Positions 22,388-34,189 of a stretch of DNA of 64,000 bases are shown piece by piece. How positions within the stretch are numbered: position 1 is the stretch's first letter; every line of letters begins with the position of its first letter. Position numbers and translations under genes: made by a program. The notes below the pieces were generated by a model. The model worked only from the letters and a program-made list of their open reading frames with translations. It did no database searches and was not told the DNA's origin. Source of the stretch: Chlorocebus sabaeus (lineage: Eukaryota; Chordata; Mammalia; Primates; Cercopithecidae); the NCBI RefSeq assembly GCF_047675955.1, contig NC_132904.1, positions 1,179,501-1,243,500 on the forward strand, written 5' to 3'.

Positions 22388-22689
22388 GTCTTCTTTGAAG
22401 TCTTTCATTAAACTTTAGTAATTTTCTGCTCACAGATCTTAGATGTAGTTTGTTAGGCTTATTCCTAAGTATTTTTTATTTTGGGGTTTGAGTTTTAACA
22501 TCTGTGTTTGATGCCCATATAGAAAACTGCGAATGACTCTCAAATGTTGATTTCTATATTAGAGCATCTTGTTAAACTATTTTAATTCTCATAATTTGTG
22601 GATTGCAATATTTTTTGTAAGTAATCATTTCATCAATACATAGTTTAGTTTCTTTGTTTCCAATTTTTAATATCCATAGTTTATTTTTA

Positions 22690-22694
22690 AATTT

Positions 22695-22733
<39 letters not shown>

Positions 22734-22735
22734 TT
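22690..22735 (+). repeat. (TTTA)n microsatellite
   Basis: About 11 TTTA units at the tail side of the antisense Alu. Confidence 0.9.
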
Positions 22736-23024
22736 ATTTTTTGAGATGGAGTCTCACTCTGTCCCCCAGACGTGAGTGCAGTGGCGCGATCTTGGCTCAC
22801 TGCAAGCTCCGCCTCCCAGGTTCACGCTATTCTCCCGCCTCAGCCTCCCGAGTAGCTGGGACTACAGGTGCCTGCCAACATGCCCGGTTAAATTTTTTTT
22901 TTTTTAATTCTTAGTAGAGATGGGGTTTCACCGTGTTAGCCAGGTTGGTCTCAATCTCCTGACCTCATGATCCATCTACCTCCCAAAGTGCTGTGATTAC
23001 AGGTGTGAGCCGCCACACCCGGCC
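22736..23024 (-). mobile_element. AluY, antisense
   Basis: TTTTTTGAGATGGAGTCTCA to GAGCCGCCACACCCGGCC, inserted into the antisense L1. Confidence 0.9.
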
Positions 23025-23300
23025 CATTGTTGCTTTTTCTTGTCTGGTTTTGAGTGGGTCCCCAAGTTCTTTGTAGGTTAGAGGCAGTGAGGATGAGTTG
23101 TCTCATTCCTGATTTTATTTAAAAATGCGTAATTGTGATGGTCGCTGTGCTTTACTTTTTTTTTTTTTGGCATATTGCTTTTGTAAAGTTAAAAAATTTA
23201 TTTGATTCCTAGTTTGGTAAGAGTTTTATGTTAAAATACTGTTGGATTTTATCAAATATTTATCTGCATCTATTGCCATTAACAGGTGGTTTTTCTTTTT

Positions 23301-23766
23301 TGCACTGTTTGTGCGGCAAATCACGAGGCTGGGCCGTGGAGTGACTGTCTCCTGGGAGACTCGGGTGGGTGAGCTGGTCATGGCTGAGCTCCACCCAACC
23401 CTCCGCACTCCTCAGTCTTCTGATTCCTTCTCCACTTCCCCACGGAACTCAATTGTTGGATCCGTAGGGAGCACGGAGGTTGACAGGCTTCCGGGAGACC
23501 TGGGACGGTGGGGTCTGGACGGGGGAGGCAGGGGAGTTGCTGCCCGGCCCCTGCTTTGTGCAGCACCAGGCACAGGTTCGGAAGACACTGCCGCCACGCT
23601 TGGAGCTCCTGGATGCCACGGGCAGAGCCTGACCCAGAACCACTCGGGAAAGACATCCCAGGTGGTGTAGTCCAAGCTTCTCCTGCGCCGTGGGAGGAAA
23701 GCACATGAGGGTGGGGGTGTGCAGGGTTGTGACAAACAGGCCAGCAAACGGGCCAGCACGGCCTGT
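23301..23766. other. Unassigned unique DNA
   Basis: No gene or repeat recognised. Confidence 0.5.
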
Positions 23767-23950
23767 CCCTGGTCACTGGCCACGCCCGCCCTGGTCACTG
23801 GCCACGCCCCCGGTCACTGGCCACGCCCACTCTGGTCACTGGTCACGCCCACCCTGGTCACTGGCCATGCCCCCGGGTCACTGGCCACGCCCCCGGTCAC
23901 TGGCCACGCCCCCAGTCACTGGCCACGCCCCTGGCCACTGGCCACGCCCG
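23767..23950 (+). repeat. 17-25 bp minisatellite GGTCACTGGCCACGCCC, about 10 copies
   Basis: Each copy has GGTCACTGGCCACGCCC, with optional CGCCCT or ACTCT spacers. Each unit holds CCACGCCC, a KLF/EGR-like core. Confidence 0.95.
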
Positions 23951-24134
23951 CCCTCCTGCAGAGTGAAGACTTCCCACCAGGCCACCCGGCTGCTGCCTCC
24001 CGGCGACGGCTCTCCCGTGAGGCCCACCCGCCATCCCCCCGCAAGGGGGAAACAGAGGCCCGGGAGTCGGCCAGGCGAACTGCTTTTCTAGGTCAACGCT
24101 GGTCCTCTCTTGCCATCCTGTAAATCAGATACTG

Positions 24135-24765
24135 AGTTTAAAAGCTGACCACAGAAAACCAAACATCGTATATTCTCACTGCTATTTGGGAGCTAAGCTA
24201 TGCGGAGGCAAAGGCATAAGAATGATACAGTGGATTCTGGAGACTCGAGGGGAAGAGTGGGAGGGGCGAGGGATAAAAGACAACAAATATGGCGCAGTGT
24301 GTACTGCTCAGGTGATGAGTGCACGAGGATCTCGCAAATCGGCACTAAAGAACTCACTCCTGGCCAGGCGCGGTGGCTCACGCCTATAATCCCAGCACTT
24401 TGGGAGGCCAAGGCAGGCGGATCACGAGGCCAGGAGATCGAGACCATGCTGGCTAACACAGTGAAACCCCGTCTCTACTAGAAATGCAAAGCATTAGCCG
24501 GGCATGCTGCCAGCCGCCTATAGTCCCAGCTACTCAGGAGGCCGAGGCAGGAGAATGGTGTGAACTCAGGAGGCGGAGCGTGTAGTGAGTGGAGATCGTG
24601 CCACTGCACTCCAGCCTGGGCTACAGAGCGAGACTGTCTTGGGGAAAAAAAAAAAAAAAAAAAAAAAAAAAGAAGAACTCGCTCCTGTAACCAAATACCA
24701 CGTGTACCCCAATAACTTATGGAAAAATAAAATAAATATACAAGTAAGTAAATAAATAAACAAAT
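24135..24765 (+). mobile_element. Primate L1 3' end, split by AluY
   Basis: CCAAACATCGTATATTCTCA, GGAAGAGTGGGAGGGGCG and, after the Alu, GTAACCAAATACCACGTGTA and CCCCAATAACTTATGG plus an A-rich tail follow an L1PB-like 3' end. Confidence 0.8.
24362..24671 (+). mobile_element. AluY
   Basis: Target-site duplication AAGAACTC(A/G)CTCCT at 24347 and 24673. Long A27 tail. Interrupts the L1 3' end. Confidence 0.9.
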
Positions 24766-24965
24766 GCTGACTATGCCCCATGTAAAACAGCAGGGAAGGG
24801 CCCAGGGAGGGGAAGTAGGGGGAGAAAACGTGCGTGGCTGCCACAGCCCGCCGCCGCCTGTGCATGGCACGGTGTCCTTTCCATGACTCCATAGCCACTG
24901 TGTTCTCAAAGAGGCTGAGCCATCATTCGTCGTGTTCTCTGGGGTTGTTCCAAAATGCCGTCCAC
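24766..24965. other. Unassigned unique DNA
   Basis: Short unique stretch between L1 and AluS. Confidence 0.45.
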
Positions 24966-25284
24966 GGCCAGGCGCGGCAGCTCATGTCTGTAATCCCAGG
25001 ACTTTGGGAGGCTGAGGTGGGAGGATCACCTGAGGTCAGAAGTTTGAGACCATCCTGGCCAACATGGTGAAACCTCATCTCTACTAAAAATACAAATGTG
25101 AGCCGGGCGTGGTGGCAGGTGGCTGTAATCCCAGCTACTCGGGAGACTGAGGCAGAAGAATCACCTGAATCCAAGAGGTGGAGGTTGCAGTGAGCTGTGA
25201 TCACACCACTGCGCTCCACTCTGGGCAACAGAGTGAGACTCCGTCTCAAAAAATAATAATAATAACAAAACAAAAAAGCAACAA
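24966..25284 (+). mobile_element. AluS
   Basis: Starts GGCCAGGCGCGGCAGCTC, tail of AATAAT repeats. Diverged target-site duplication CAAAATG(CC/TC)(G/A)TCCA at about 24951 and 25282. Confidence 0.9.
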
Positions 25285-25295
25285 AATGTCATCCA

Positions 25296-27225
25296 TGAAC
25301 GTTGGCTGCCAGGTGGTCTTGGGGAGACTCCAGGCTCAGCCTCCTCCTGCTGCTCTCGTGAAGGAGCCATCCTGACTCTCCCTGGCCACCTGAGCCCAGT
25401 GCCCCAGCAGGTCTACTGCTCTGGGGGCATGAGGACCCCCAGGCCCATGGCTGTCCAGGTGTCCCCTTCAGAAGAAACCTGTGTGTGACCTGAATACTCT
25501 GCACTAACTCAGCACCACCAAAACCCAGACGTGCTGACGTGGGGAGCACGGGCTTAGCTGACGCATCACTGGGGCCGTGCTGTAGGGAACCACCCTGGGC
25601 CTGCATGTCTCGGCTCTGGGAGAACATCACACATGGACCTGGCCCACCTTGTGGGACTGCACCCCCAGAGGCCTCGTCCTATCAACAGCTGTCACACATT
25701 GTCACATAAGTGAGCCTTCAACAGCCCATGACGTGGGTGACGTGGCCCAGGTAAAGCAAGGGAACCCATGGGTCTGAGCCCTTTCTCTCCCTTTCTTCTG
25801 TGGAATGGGACCCTGGGTTGCAGCTAATGCTTTGTGGAGGACCGTGACAGCTGCTCAGGCTCTGCCTTTGGTGTCGGCAGAAGCGCCTTGGCCAGGGACA
25901 GAAGCTCACGTCTAGAGGAAGCGTCCGTTCCAACCAGGACACATGGCTGCACCCCCTCCCCAACCAATGGAGGGGTCCAGCAGAACCAACGTCCCCCTGT
26001 GACCAGCTTGTCCCCTGGGGAAGTTTCAGGCCCACAGCTCTGGCTCTCTGCTGCTGGTTGCTGGACCTTTGGCCGTGGTGATGGGGGGGCCACATCTGAG
26101 GTTGGGCACAGCTTCCATGCCTGCTGCTGTGGGCACTGCCCAGGCGCCACTAAGCAAGCCTGGGGTGACTGGTGGCGTCGCCAAGACAAGCCTCATCCGT
26201 GGACACGCAAATATCCCCACGCCCTGTGCCCCTCTGGAAAGGTTCGTCCAGAAGCCTCTCCCCGATCTGCTTGTCATTAACCTTCCAAACGGACAGCTTC
26301 CAAGTCCTGGACCATCCGGCAAACTGTGAGCCACATTCCCTGAAGAGGTCTGGCCCTGTCCTCCTGCCCAGGCACAGGACACAGCCAGTGAGGCCGCCCC
26401 AAGCGCTGTTTACTGGGATGAAGTCCCTGTGTTGCCTCCCTCCAGGGCCATCCCCAGATGAGGCTGCAGCATGCCCTGTCCACTCTCAGCTGGTGCCAGT
26501 GTTGTCTGGAACTGTCTGGACTTACCTGGAAACTGAGTGTGAGTGTATGATTCCTCAGTCCACTGGTGGCTGGGAATTGCCCTGGAGGGCCACTGGTGCT
26601 TGTGGAGGGAGAAATGGCAATGCCGTGTGTGTGGGTGCTGTGGGCATGGGTGCTGTGGGCCTGGGTGCCGTGGACGTGGGTACATGGCACAGATGGTTGG
26701 CCACCTGAATGAGTGGGAGGGGTGCAGTCCCAGGCCCTCCCAGAGACTGCCATAGCCTCCACCCCCAGTGACGGGCAGGGATGCTGAGAACGGCAAGTTT
26801 GATGCTTGGCGAATCTTGCACTGCTTAATTCATGACCGGTAGGTCACGTGGTCATCCGACACTTCTGTCTCTACGGAGGCCCAGTGGAAAGCCAAGAGCT
26901 GGATCTCCAAAGGATAATGGTTACTTTAAGAAGAGGGCATGATTTTTCTCCAGAACACTCGGGGGCTGAGCTGGGATTCTTCTGCAGGGTTTGTTGGAAG
27001 CTCCACATGGCATCCCTGTCTGACACGGACCCGTCGTCACCATCTGATTTGCTGAGACACCCGTGCAGAGGTGCCTGATGGCAGCCTGGACCTGCCGCCG
27101 AGCCTTCTGCTGCTGCGGGCCCCTTCAAAACTGACAGCCTCCTAAGCTTCCATATGGTCAAAGCGGCCTGCTTCAATATGGTGCATGAGCTCTCCCGGGT
27201 CTGAAGAACAGGAACTTGGGGCAGG
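25296..27225. other. Unassigned unique DNA
   Basis: Holds a short 15-bp repeat (GTGCTGTGGGCATGG type, about 4 copies, 26631-26685). No gene or transposon recognised. Confidence 0.5.
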
Positions 27226-27345
27226 TCTCCTCCTCCTCCTCCTCCTCCTCCTCCTCCTCTTCTTCCTCTTCTTCCTTTCTCCTTCTCCTTCTCCTTCTTC
27301 TCCTCCTCCTCCTTCTCCTGCTCCTTCTCGTTCTCCTTCTCCTTC
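27226..27345 (+). repeat. (CCT)n(CTT)n microsatellite
   Basis: Pure pyrimidine triplets with CTCCTT hexamers, at the tail side of an antisense Alu monomer. Confidence 0.95.
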
Positions 27346-27497
27346 TTCTGACAAGGTCTCACTCTGTTGCCCAGGCTGGAGGGCGGTGGTGCCATCACAG
27401 CTCACTGCAGCCTTGAACTCCTGAGCTCAAACGATCCTCCTGCCTCGGCCTCTCAAAGTGCTAGGATTACAGGTATGAACCACCATGCCTGGCTGGA
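27346..27497 (-). mobile_element. Alu monomer or internally deleted AluJ, antisense
   Basis: GACAAGGTCTCACTCTGTTG through TGAACCACCATGCCTGGC in only about 150 bp; the central linker is missing. Confidence 0.8.
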
Positions 27498-28057
27498 GCA
27501 CATAGCTTCATGTACCCCAGACCATGGGATGTCTAGAAATGTCACTGAAATGGCAGAATCCTTAATTTTGTGGGGTGTGTCTCCTACTCTAGAGGCACAA
27601 ATGGGCCTCACTAAGACAATGAGAATCTTTACTACCTGCTGCCGCCAGGTCTGATCTCCATCACACCGTCAGTAGAGTGAACTGGCACTTTGCCCCGTGG
27701 GATGGCCAGGACTGAGATGAGCCAGGGCCCTGAGGTCTATATTCTGACAAAGGGATGGACAATGGGCACAGCTCTGGAAAGCGTGTGCTGGGGCATATTG
27801 CTGTCCCTGTCAGGAAAAGCAGCCTTCCCCTGTGGCTCAGCGCTTGTGTGTGGAGGAAAACGCTGGTCAGGTGAGTTTCCTCATGGAAGCCATGGCTGGG
27901 TGTTCCCTCACCTGGATCACATCTGGAAGAGCTGCTGCAATTGGAGTCCCCACCCAGTTGTGTTTGCAGCCATCCACGGTCACTCTCCAAAATCCACCTC
28001 TGTCCTTCACAGGTCAAGGAGGTGAAGTAAAAGGATGTAATAAGAATCTGAGATACC
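27498..28057. other. Unassigned unique DNA
   Basis: No gene or repeat recognised. Confidence 0.5.
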
Positions 28058-28356
28058 GGCTGGGCACGGTAATCTCACACCTGTAATCCCAGCACTTTGG
28101 GAGGCCAAGGCGGGCGGATCACCTGAGCTTGGGAGTTTGAGACCAGCCTGGCCGACATGGCGAAACCCCATCTCTACTAAAAATACCAGAATTAGCCAGG
28201 TGTGGTGGCACGTGCCTGCAGTCACAGCTACTCAGGAGGCTGAGGCAGGAGAATCGTCTGAACCTGGGAGGTGGAGATTGCAGTGAGCTGAGATTGCGCC
28301 ACTGCACTCTGGCCTAGGCGACAGAGTGAGACTCTGTCTCAAAAAAAAAAAAAAAA
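28058..28356 (+). mobile_element. AluS
   Basis: Target-site duplication AAGAATCTG at 28042 and 28357. A17 tail. Confidence 0.9.
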
Positions 28357-28562
28357 AGAATCTGGAATACTGTTGCCAGTATGTGCTGTAAATCTTCCTC
28401 CTAGACTTCTCTGAAGGAGTCTGCAGCCCTTTGGCAGCGTGGTTGCAGACGGAAGGAAGGAACCTGTTCGCCCTGGAGAATGGCTGGGCAGCACCTCTGA
28501 GTCAAGCATCCCACCCGCTCTGACTGGCCCACAATCATGCGGCCGCTGGTATCTCAGAGCCC

Positions 28563-28646
28563 TTCTGTAAGGAGGTCCGGTCGCCCGGTGTTCTGTAAAG
28601 GGATCCGGTCCCCCAGCGTTCTGTAAGGAGGTCCGGTCCCCCGGCA
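28563..28646 (+). repeat. 28-bp repeat, 3 copies
   Basis: TTCTGTAAGGAGGTCCGGTC type units with exact period 28. Confidence 0.9.
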
Positions 28647-28761
28647 TTCAGGAGTTCTGAGCTGCTTAGTTCTGGAATTTGGGGAAAAGCCAGGATTCTC
28701 CACCATGCTGGCTGGTGCCATTTCTCTGTTCACCAGACCCACAGGGTTTGTCACTTACAGT

Positions 28762-29108
28762 GATTGCCATGGTCTAAGTGTTTGTGTCCCCGTCGAGAAC
28801 GAGAACGGTGATTGAAACCTAATCACCCAGGTGATGGTGTGGGGAGGTAGGACCTTCAGGAGGCCATGGGGGCAGAGCCCTAATGAATAGATTGGTGCCT
28901 TTATGAAAGGGGCCCATGGGAGCCTTGTTTGCCCTGTGTAGGGGTGCAGCCAGAAGTCACTGTCTGAGAGGAAACTGGCCTTCATCAAACACAGCTGGCA
29001 CCTTGGTCTTGCACTTCTAGCTTCCAGGACTGTGAGACACGCTTCTGTCGTTTATAAGCCACCCAGTTCTTTAACGATATTTTTGTTATGGTGGCCCAAA
29101 CAGAGACC
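28762..29108 (+). mobile_element. MLT1 LTR (MaLR)
   Basis: TTGAAACCTAATCACCCAGG, GGCAGAGCCCTAATGAATAG, CCAGGACTGTGAGACACG and GTTTATAAGCCACCCAGTTC occur in consensus order up to TTTTGTTATGGTGGCCC. Confidence 0.8.
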
Positions 29109-30840
29109 AGTGAACGCTTTGGCAGGCTACTTACGTGTTTTAGTCCTGGGGACACTTCAATCAGTTAGACATTCCCCAAAGTCCTATGGGGTGAAGGATG
29201 CAGGTGCTGCCCTGGCCCTGTCCCCCGTTGAGACCAGGATACGCCATTGTGCTGGAGCTGCTACCTGGTTGCCAACACTGAGACAGCCTCTTTAATGAGA
29301 GCAACTTCCACCACCGTCTCGGTCCACAGAGCCTCCCAAGATGTGGTGCCCTCCACCAGCATATTGCCCATGCCTTTCTCTCCTAGGAGGCATTGCTGGG
29401 GTGGATGAACAGGGCCATGGGATCAGTCCTCTAATGTTACCACGCCTGCGCTTTTGTCTTCTTTCCTCTCCGTTGTGCAGGGGAAGTTTTGACAGCTCAC
29501 TTGGGTGGTGTGCAAGCTTCTGTCAAACAATGGGACAAACCGTGAGAGCCACTCCCAGCCAGTGCTTCTGCACACTTCTCTGCTATGTGAGTCCTCGCCG
29601 GTAAATCTATCCGGATCTAACATTCTGTTACCTCCTTGGTGGTCCGACAGCCCGAGAGTCCATGGCCTCAGAGGCCCCTGGGTTTTTGCTGATGTGAATT
29701 GGCCAAAACTTGCATTCAGTGTGTATGTGGCTTGTCTTGGGTCTGACTGTGCGTTCATCCCTCTGCACCCGACTCTAGTCATGGCTCTGGGAATAATGAG
29801 GGTCGGTGGGGGGTGATCTGAAGGGGGATTTGTCATCTTGCGGGGCTGTTTCCTCAAGTGAGGCCATCGCAGACCTCTGGGTACAGTTTGACTCACCTCA
29901 GACTCTAAGGAAGGGTCACTTCTGCTTACAGGGAGACTCAGGAAGGTCTAATGTTCAGGGGACTCAGAGTCAGAGAAATCCACCCTCTCCAGTTCTCGAG
30001 GTCTCATTCTTTCCAAATAAATGCCTTAACTTTGACTTAAGAGATTTGGTAAGACATTGAATTATTCTTTAGTTATTATTCACTAGCCTGCAAGATCAAA
30101 TTTGTGCTCTGCATTAAAAAAGAAAAAGTTGACTCTGCAGCTACGTGAACGAAAAATTTTTTTAAGACAGTCATAGGAGGACTCTGGTTCTGTCTATACA
30201 TTGAGCTGAGCACTTAAGGCCACAGCTTGTCATTTCCTTTGTCAGTTCCCCAGGATAGTCAGAAGCAGCTGCCCCAGGCCACATCCTCATATGCATGGTT
30301 TCTATCCCCATCCTAATGTCCTATTGCAAGAGCCCCCTGGTGTCTGAAACCCAGGCTTGTGATGGGCACTGCATTGCAGAGACCTCAAGGTGACGATTTT
30401 GTCAGTGACAACGTTCATGGATTATCTGCATCCTGCTTCCCACTCCTCACGCGGTCATCACTGACATCAGATGAAACCTGGTCTGTCCAATTACTAAGCC
30501 CAGATTCCCATCTTCGAAGTTCTGCCTTCCTGGAAACACTGCTGGTACCAGGAATGGTTGGTCAGGAACACTAAAGTCACTCTAGGTACTTTGGGTAGAA
30601 GGAGATTCATTGCAGGGAATTTTAGACTTACACAAATGTTGAGAACTTTGGGGAAGGAAGGTTATTTCCGGAGATCTGGAAGGGCAGGGATAGAAGGGTG
30701 GTGTCCACTGCCCCCTGACCACTGTACCTCTGACATGGTTAGAAACCGCCCCAGTGATCCCAGCTGCCTGCGGCACCTCAGGGTGATTCTCAAACTGACT
30801 CCAGAAGCCAAGCTACACCTGCCGCCAGTGACTGCAGGGG
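29109..30840. other. Unassigned; may hold old retroelement sequence
   Basis: At 29530 a short frame opens ATGGGACAAACCGTGAG (Met-Gly-Gln-Thr, 24 codons), the kind of N-terminus used by gammaretrovirus-like gag. Nothing else of a provirus (LTR pair, pol) can be shown, so an ERV1 origin is only a suspicion. 30160-30840 looks interspersed-repeat-like but was not assigned. Confidence 0.25.
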
Positions 30841-30930
30841 CCTCTGCAGAACAGACGTTGATGAATGAAACAAAGTGTGGTCTGCCCGTAGCAGGGAATG
30901 TCATTCAGCCTTGAAAAGGAAGGAAATCCT

Positions 30931-31236
30931 GGCCAGGCACGGTGGCTCATGCCTGTAATCTCAGCACTTTGGGAGGCCGAGGTGGGCAGATGACAAGGTC
31001 AGGAGATCGAGACCATCCTGGTTAACACGGTGAAACCCCATCTCTACTAAAAATAGAAAAAATTAGCCGGGCGTGGTGGCGGCACCTGTAGTCCCAGCTA
31101 CTCGGGAGGCTGAGGCAGGAGAATGGCGGGAACCCGGGAGGCGGAGCTTGCAGTGACCCGAGATCGTGCCACTGCACTCCAGCCTGGACCACAGAGCAAG
31201 ACTCAGTCTCAGGGAAAAAAAAAAAAAAAAAAAAAA
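30931..31236 (+). mobile_element. AluY
   Basis: Target-site duplication AAGGAAGGAAATCCT (30916) and AAAGAAGGAAATCCT (31239). Inserted in the L1 3' end. Confidence 0.9.
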
Positions 31237-31253
31237 GGAAAGAAGGAAATCCT

Positions 31254-31503
31254 GCAGCTTATGCCTGTCATCCCAGCTCTTTGGGAGGCTGAGGCAGGAG
31301 CATGACTTGAGGCCAGGAGTTCGAGACCAGCATGAGCAACATAATGACACCCTGTCTCCACAATAAATAAACAAATAAATTTTTAAAATTCACTGTAGTC
31401 CCTGCTACCTGGAGACTGAAGCAGGAGGACAGCTTGAGCCCAGGAAGTCGAGGTTGCTGTGAGCTATGATCTCGCTTATCTCTAAAAAAGAAAAAAAAAA
31501 AAG
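31254..31503 (+). mobile_element. AluJ, 5' truncated
   Basis: GCTTATGCCTGTCATCCC onward, diverged, lacking the normal first bases. It sits directly behind the AluY. Confidence 0.8.
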
Positions 31504-31878
31504 GAAATAAATTAATTCTCACACAGGCTACAAAATGGATGAACCTTGAGGACATTATGCTGAATCAAAGAAGCCACTCGGCAAAGGACAAACCCTATAA
31601 GGTTCCCCGTATACAAGGAACCCAGAGCAGTGAAATCCCCAGGGACAGGAAGTGGATGGTGGGTGCCAGGGGCTGGCGGAGGGGATGGGGAGTCAGTCTT
31701 TCATGGGACAGGGACAGCTTCAGTTTGGGAAGTTGAAGAAGTTCTGGAGATGATGACGGTGGTGACGGCTACACAGCAACGTGAATGTATCTAATGGCAC
31801 TCAACCGTACACTTTAAAATTTCGTGCATTTATGATGGTAAATTTTCTGTTATGTGCATTCCACTGCAGTGAAAAAGA

Positions 31879-32343
31879 GTTAACTTCACATGAAATGAAT
31901 TCGTGTGGTAACCACTGGTTCTGTGTTAATAGCATGGATTTCCATTGTTTCTATATAAAGTGGCAAAATATCTTTAATGCACATTTTAAAGGCATTACCA
32001 CACGGGAAAGAAGCCAGACACAAACGAAGACAACGCAGTCTGATTTCACTGTTGTGCAATCCAAGAGCCGGCAAAACGGCCCAGGGTAATGGAAGGTGGG
32101 TCGCGTTTGCCCTCGGAGGGGAGGCTGGAGCGGGGGAGGGGCTTCGGGGCTTGTGGCGACCACATTCCTGGTTCCCTCGAGGGGTGTTTTGGGCACGTTG
32201 GGGTGTGGCCCCCACCACAACTCACGCAATCGTATGCACTGAGAACCTTTGCATCTCACTGCCTCTGATGTTTTCCCTCTTGATTTAAGACAAACCCATG
32301 AACTAAATGTCGTCAATAAAGCCACACCTGACATCAGAAATCC
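31879..32343. other. Unassigned unique DNA
   Basis: No gene recognised. Confidence 0.5.
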
Positions 32344-32634
32344 TTTTTTTTTTTCGAGACGGAGTCTCGCTCTGTCGCCCAGGCTGGAGTGCAGTGGCCG
32401 GATCTCGGCTCACTGCAAGCTCCGCCTCCCGGGTTCACGCCATTCTCCCGCCTCAGCCTCCCCAGTAGCTGGGACTACAGGCGCCCGCCACCACGCCCGG
32501 CTAGTTTTTTGTATTTTTAGTAGACGGGGTTTCACCGTGTTAGCCAGGATGGTCTCAATCTCCCGACCTCATGATCCACCCACCTTGGTCAACCAAAGTG
32601 CTGAGATTACAGGCGTGAGCCACCGCGCCCGGCC
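32344..32634 (-). mobile_element. AluY, Old World monkey type, antisense
   Basis: Contains GTGGCCGGATCTCGGCTCAC, the antisense form of the cercopithecid variant. Ends CACCGCGCCCGGCC. Confidence 0.9.
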
Positions 32635-33219
32635 TTGTCATTGGAAATCTTAACCCGCTTCCTCCGGTAGACAACAAAACAAGGAAAAAGACCAATGACC
32701 TGACAGGCGTTCTGGAGCCCATGACAGACAGACTCGCTCCCAGAAACACAACCTGTGGAACCCCGCCCCCGCTTCCGGGCGTAAATGGAACACGGGAGCC
32801 CACGCCGTGTCGTGATCCACAGCACAGATGGCCACCTGGTTGAAAAGTTGGCATTGGACAGTGTTCACTGGGCACCCCGGAACCCAGGGGTGGGAGTAAC
32901 AGGAGATCCCCCCATATTGGGAGATGGAGACCCTGCTCCCAGCCAGGCTGTGTGCGATGGGCACGTTCCAGCGCTTCTGAGGCAGGGCAGGTGAGCCCCA
33001 GAGTGGAGCTTGGCCCTTGGGGACTCTTGGCTTTGCCCAGGAAAGAACCCAAGGGTGAGAAGGCAGAGAGCAGCTGCTCAGGGCAGTTTGCATCACGTTT
33101 AGACCCACTTGTAATGACATGCAGTTTAGAGAGCGGTTCATGCAGAAATGTCTAGGGAAGGGGTAGGAACTTCTGGGTCATCAGGTCGTTGCCGTGGAAA
33201 GGATCGGCAAGGCTTGGGT

Positions 33220-33233
33220 GTTGCCACGGCAAC
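33220..33233. promoter_or_regulatory. RFX X-box palindrome GTTGCCACGGCAAC
   Basis: A perfect inverted repeat of GTTGCC with a 2-bp spacer, matching the RFX consensus GTNRCC(N0-3)RGYAAC. A further GTTGCC half-site lies at 33189. Known X-boxes control ciliary and MHC class II genes. The target here is unknown. Confidence 0.5.
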
Positions 33234-33249
33234 GGTAAATTGACCTGGC

Positions 33250-33264
33250 ACAGCAGAGGGCAGG
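33250..33264 (+). promoter_or_regulatory. CTCF-like site ACAGCAGAGGGCAGG
   Basis: One mismatch to CCASYAGRKGGCR, 17 bp after the RFX X-box. No transposon underlies it. Confidence 0.45.
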
Positions 33265-34189
33265 TCTGACTAGAAAGCTGCTTTTACCCTGCCCCGTTTT
33301 ACGTAGTCCTCAATCTGGTCCGGTGTCAGAGCCTGGCCTCTGGAGCCAAGTCCCGCCCCCACCTCAGCTCCACGTGGCGCTCAGGGCTGCACTGGGTCCC
33401 TGCTCGCTCACCCACAACACCCGTTTCACCCTGCCCCAAACGCCCCTGTGTTCTGTTGCCCCAAAGCCACCTGGAGCCTCCTCCACCCTGCTGGAAAGTG
33501 ACCTTGGGCCCTGGCAGGACTGGACGCAACCTCTTGCTGTAGGGCCACCGTGCCCTGCGTCTGCCTCCCCGGCCAGGCCGGCCTCTGGGGTTGCCCTCCA
33601 GGCAAGCAGTGCCCGCCTCTCCGTCTCTCCTTCTGCAGCCGTGGCCTAGATGCTGAGTGACCCTGAGCCCCATGCCTCTCACCTGTGACCTTGGGGACAC
33701 CAGGCCCCAGCTCAGGGCTGTTTTGGTGAGTGGAATAATCCGGGTGAACGGGTTTTAGGAAACTCAGAGCTTGGTTCACACACAAATCATCGTTATTAAC
33801 TTTGCGAATGGCGGAGGAGGTGCCGGGTCCCTGATGCCAACGGGGCTTACAGTCGAGTTGGGGAAGCAGCAGTGACCCACACGAAATCCATTCAACAGAC
33901 CACGTAATTGCAACATAAATCACGCACGTGCGTCGGGGACGGGAGCTGGGCGAGCAGTCGTCTTCTGGCACCCACGGCCTCCACGCCCACCTGCTGGGTG
34001 CTGACGTGGGCTTCAGCTCAACCCAGGGGCCGCCCTCCCGGTGGGAGGTGGGGGTCACTGAGGAGCGCCTGGGCAAGCTCAGTGACTCAGCCCTGAGCGG
34101 AGCCGACACTTACTGGGCACGTGCAGCCCCTAGCAGTCCAGGGTGGACATGTGGCCCTGCAGGAGTCCTAGGGGCTTCCCACAGGAGGG

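Larger units (their letters stand above)
22388..23300 (-). mobile_element. L1 ORF2 segment, antisense, split by an Alu
   Basis: GTTAGGCTTATTCCTAAGTA, TTTGATGCCCATATAG and, after the Alu, CTTGTCTGGTTTTGAGTG and GTTGGATTTTATCAAATAT follow the reverse complement of L1 ORF2. The adjoining TC tract may have grown from its L1 polypyrimidine region. Confidence 0.75.
30841..31878 (+). mobile_element. Old L1 3' end split by two Alus
   Basis: Before the Alus: GATGAATGAAACAAAGTGTG and GTCATTCAGCCTTGAAAAG; after: CAAAATGGATGAACCTTGAG, ATTATGCTGAATCAAAGAAG, GTGCCAGGGGCTGGCGGAG and ACTTTAAAATTTCGTGC. These are the L1M ORF2 end and 3' UTR in order. Confidence 0.8.
32635..34189. other. Unassigned unique DNA with X-box/CTCF-like pair
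   Basis: Non-repetitive except for a possible old LINE stretch near 33800-33930, and an E-box palindrome CGCACGTGCG at 33923-33932. No gene is recognised. Confidence 0.45.

Noticed and set aside
21554..22411. 285-codon Ser/Leu-rich frame
   Set aside because: It is the translation of the TC tract.
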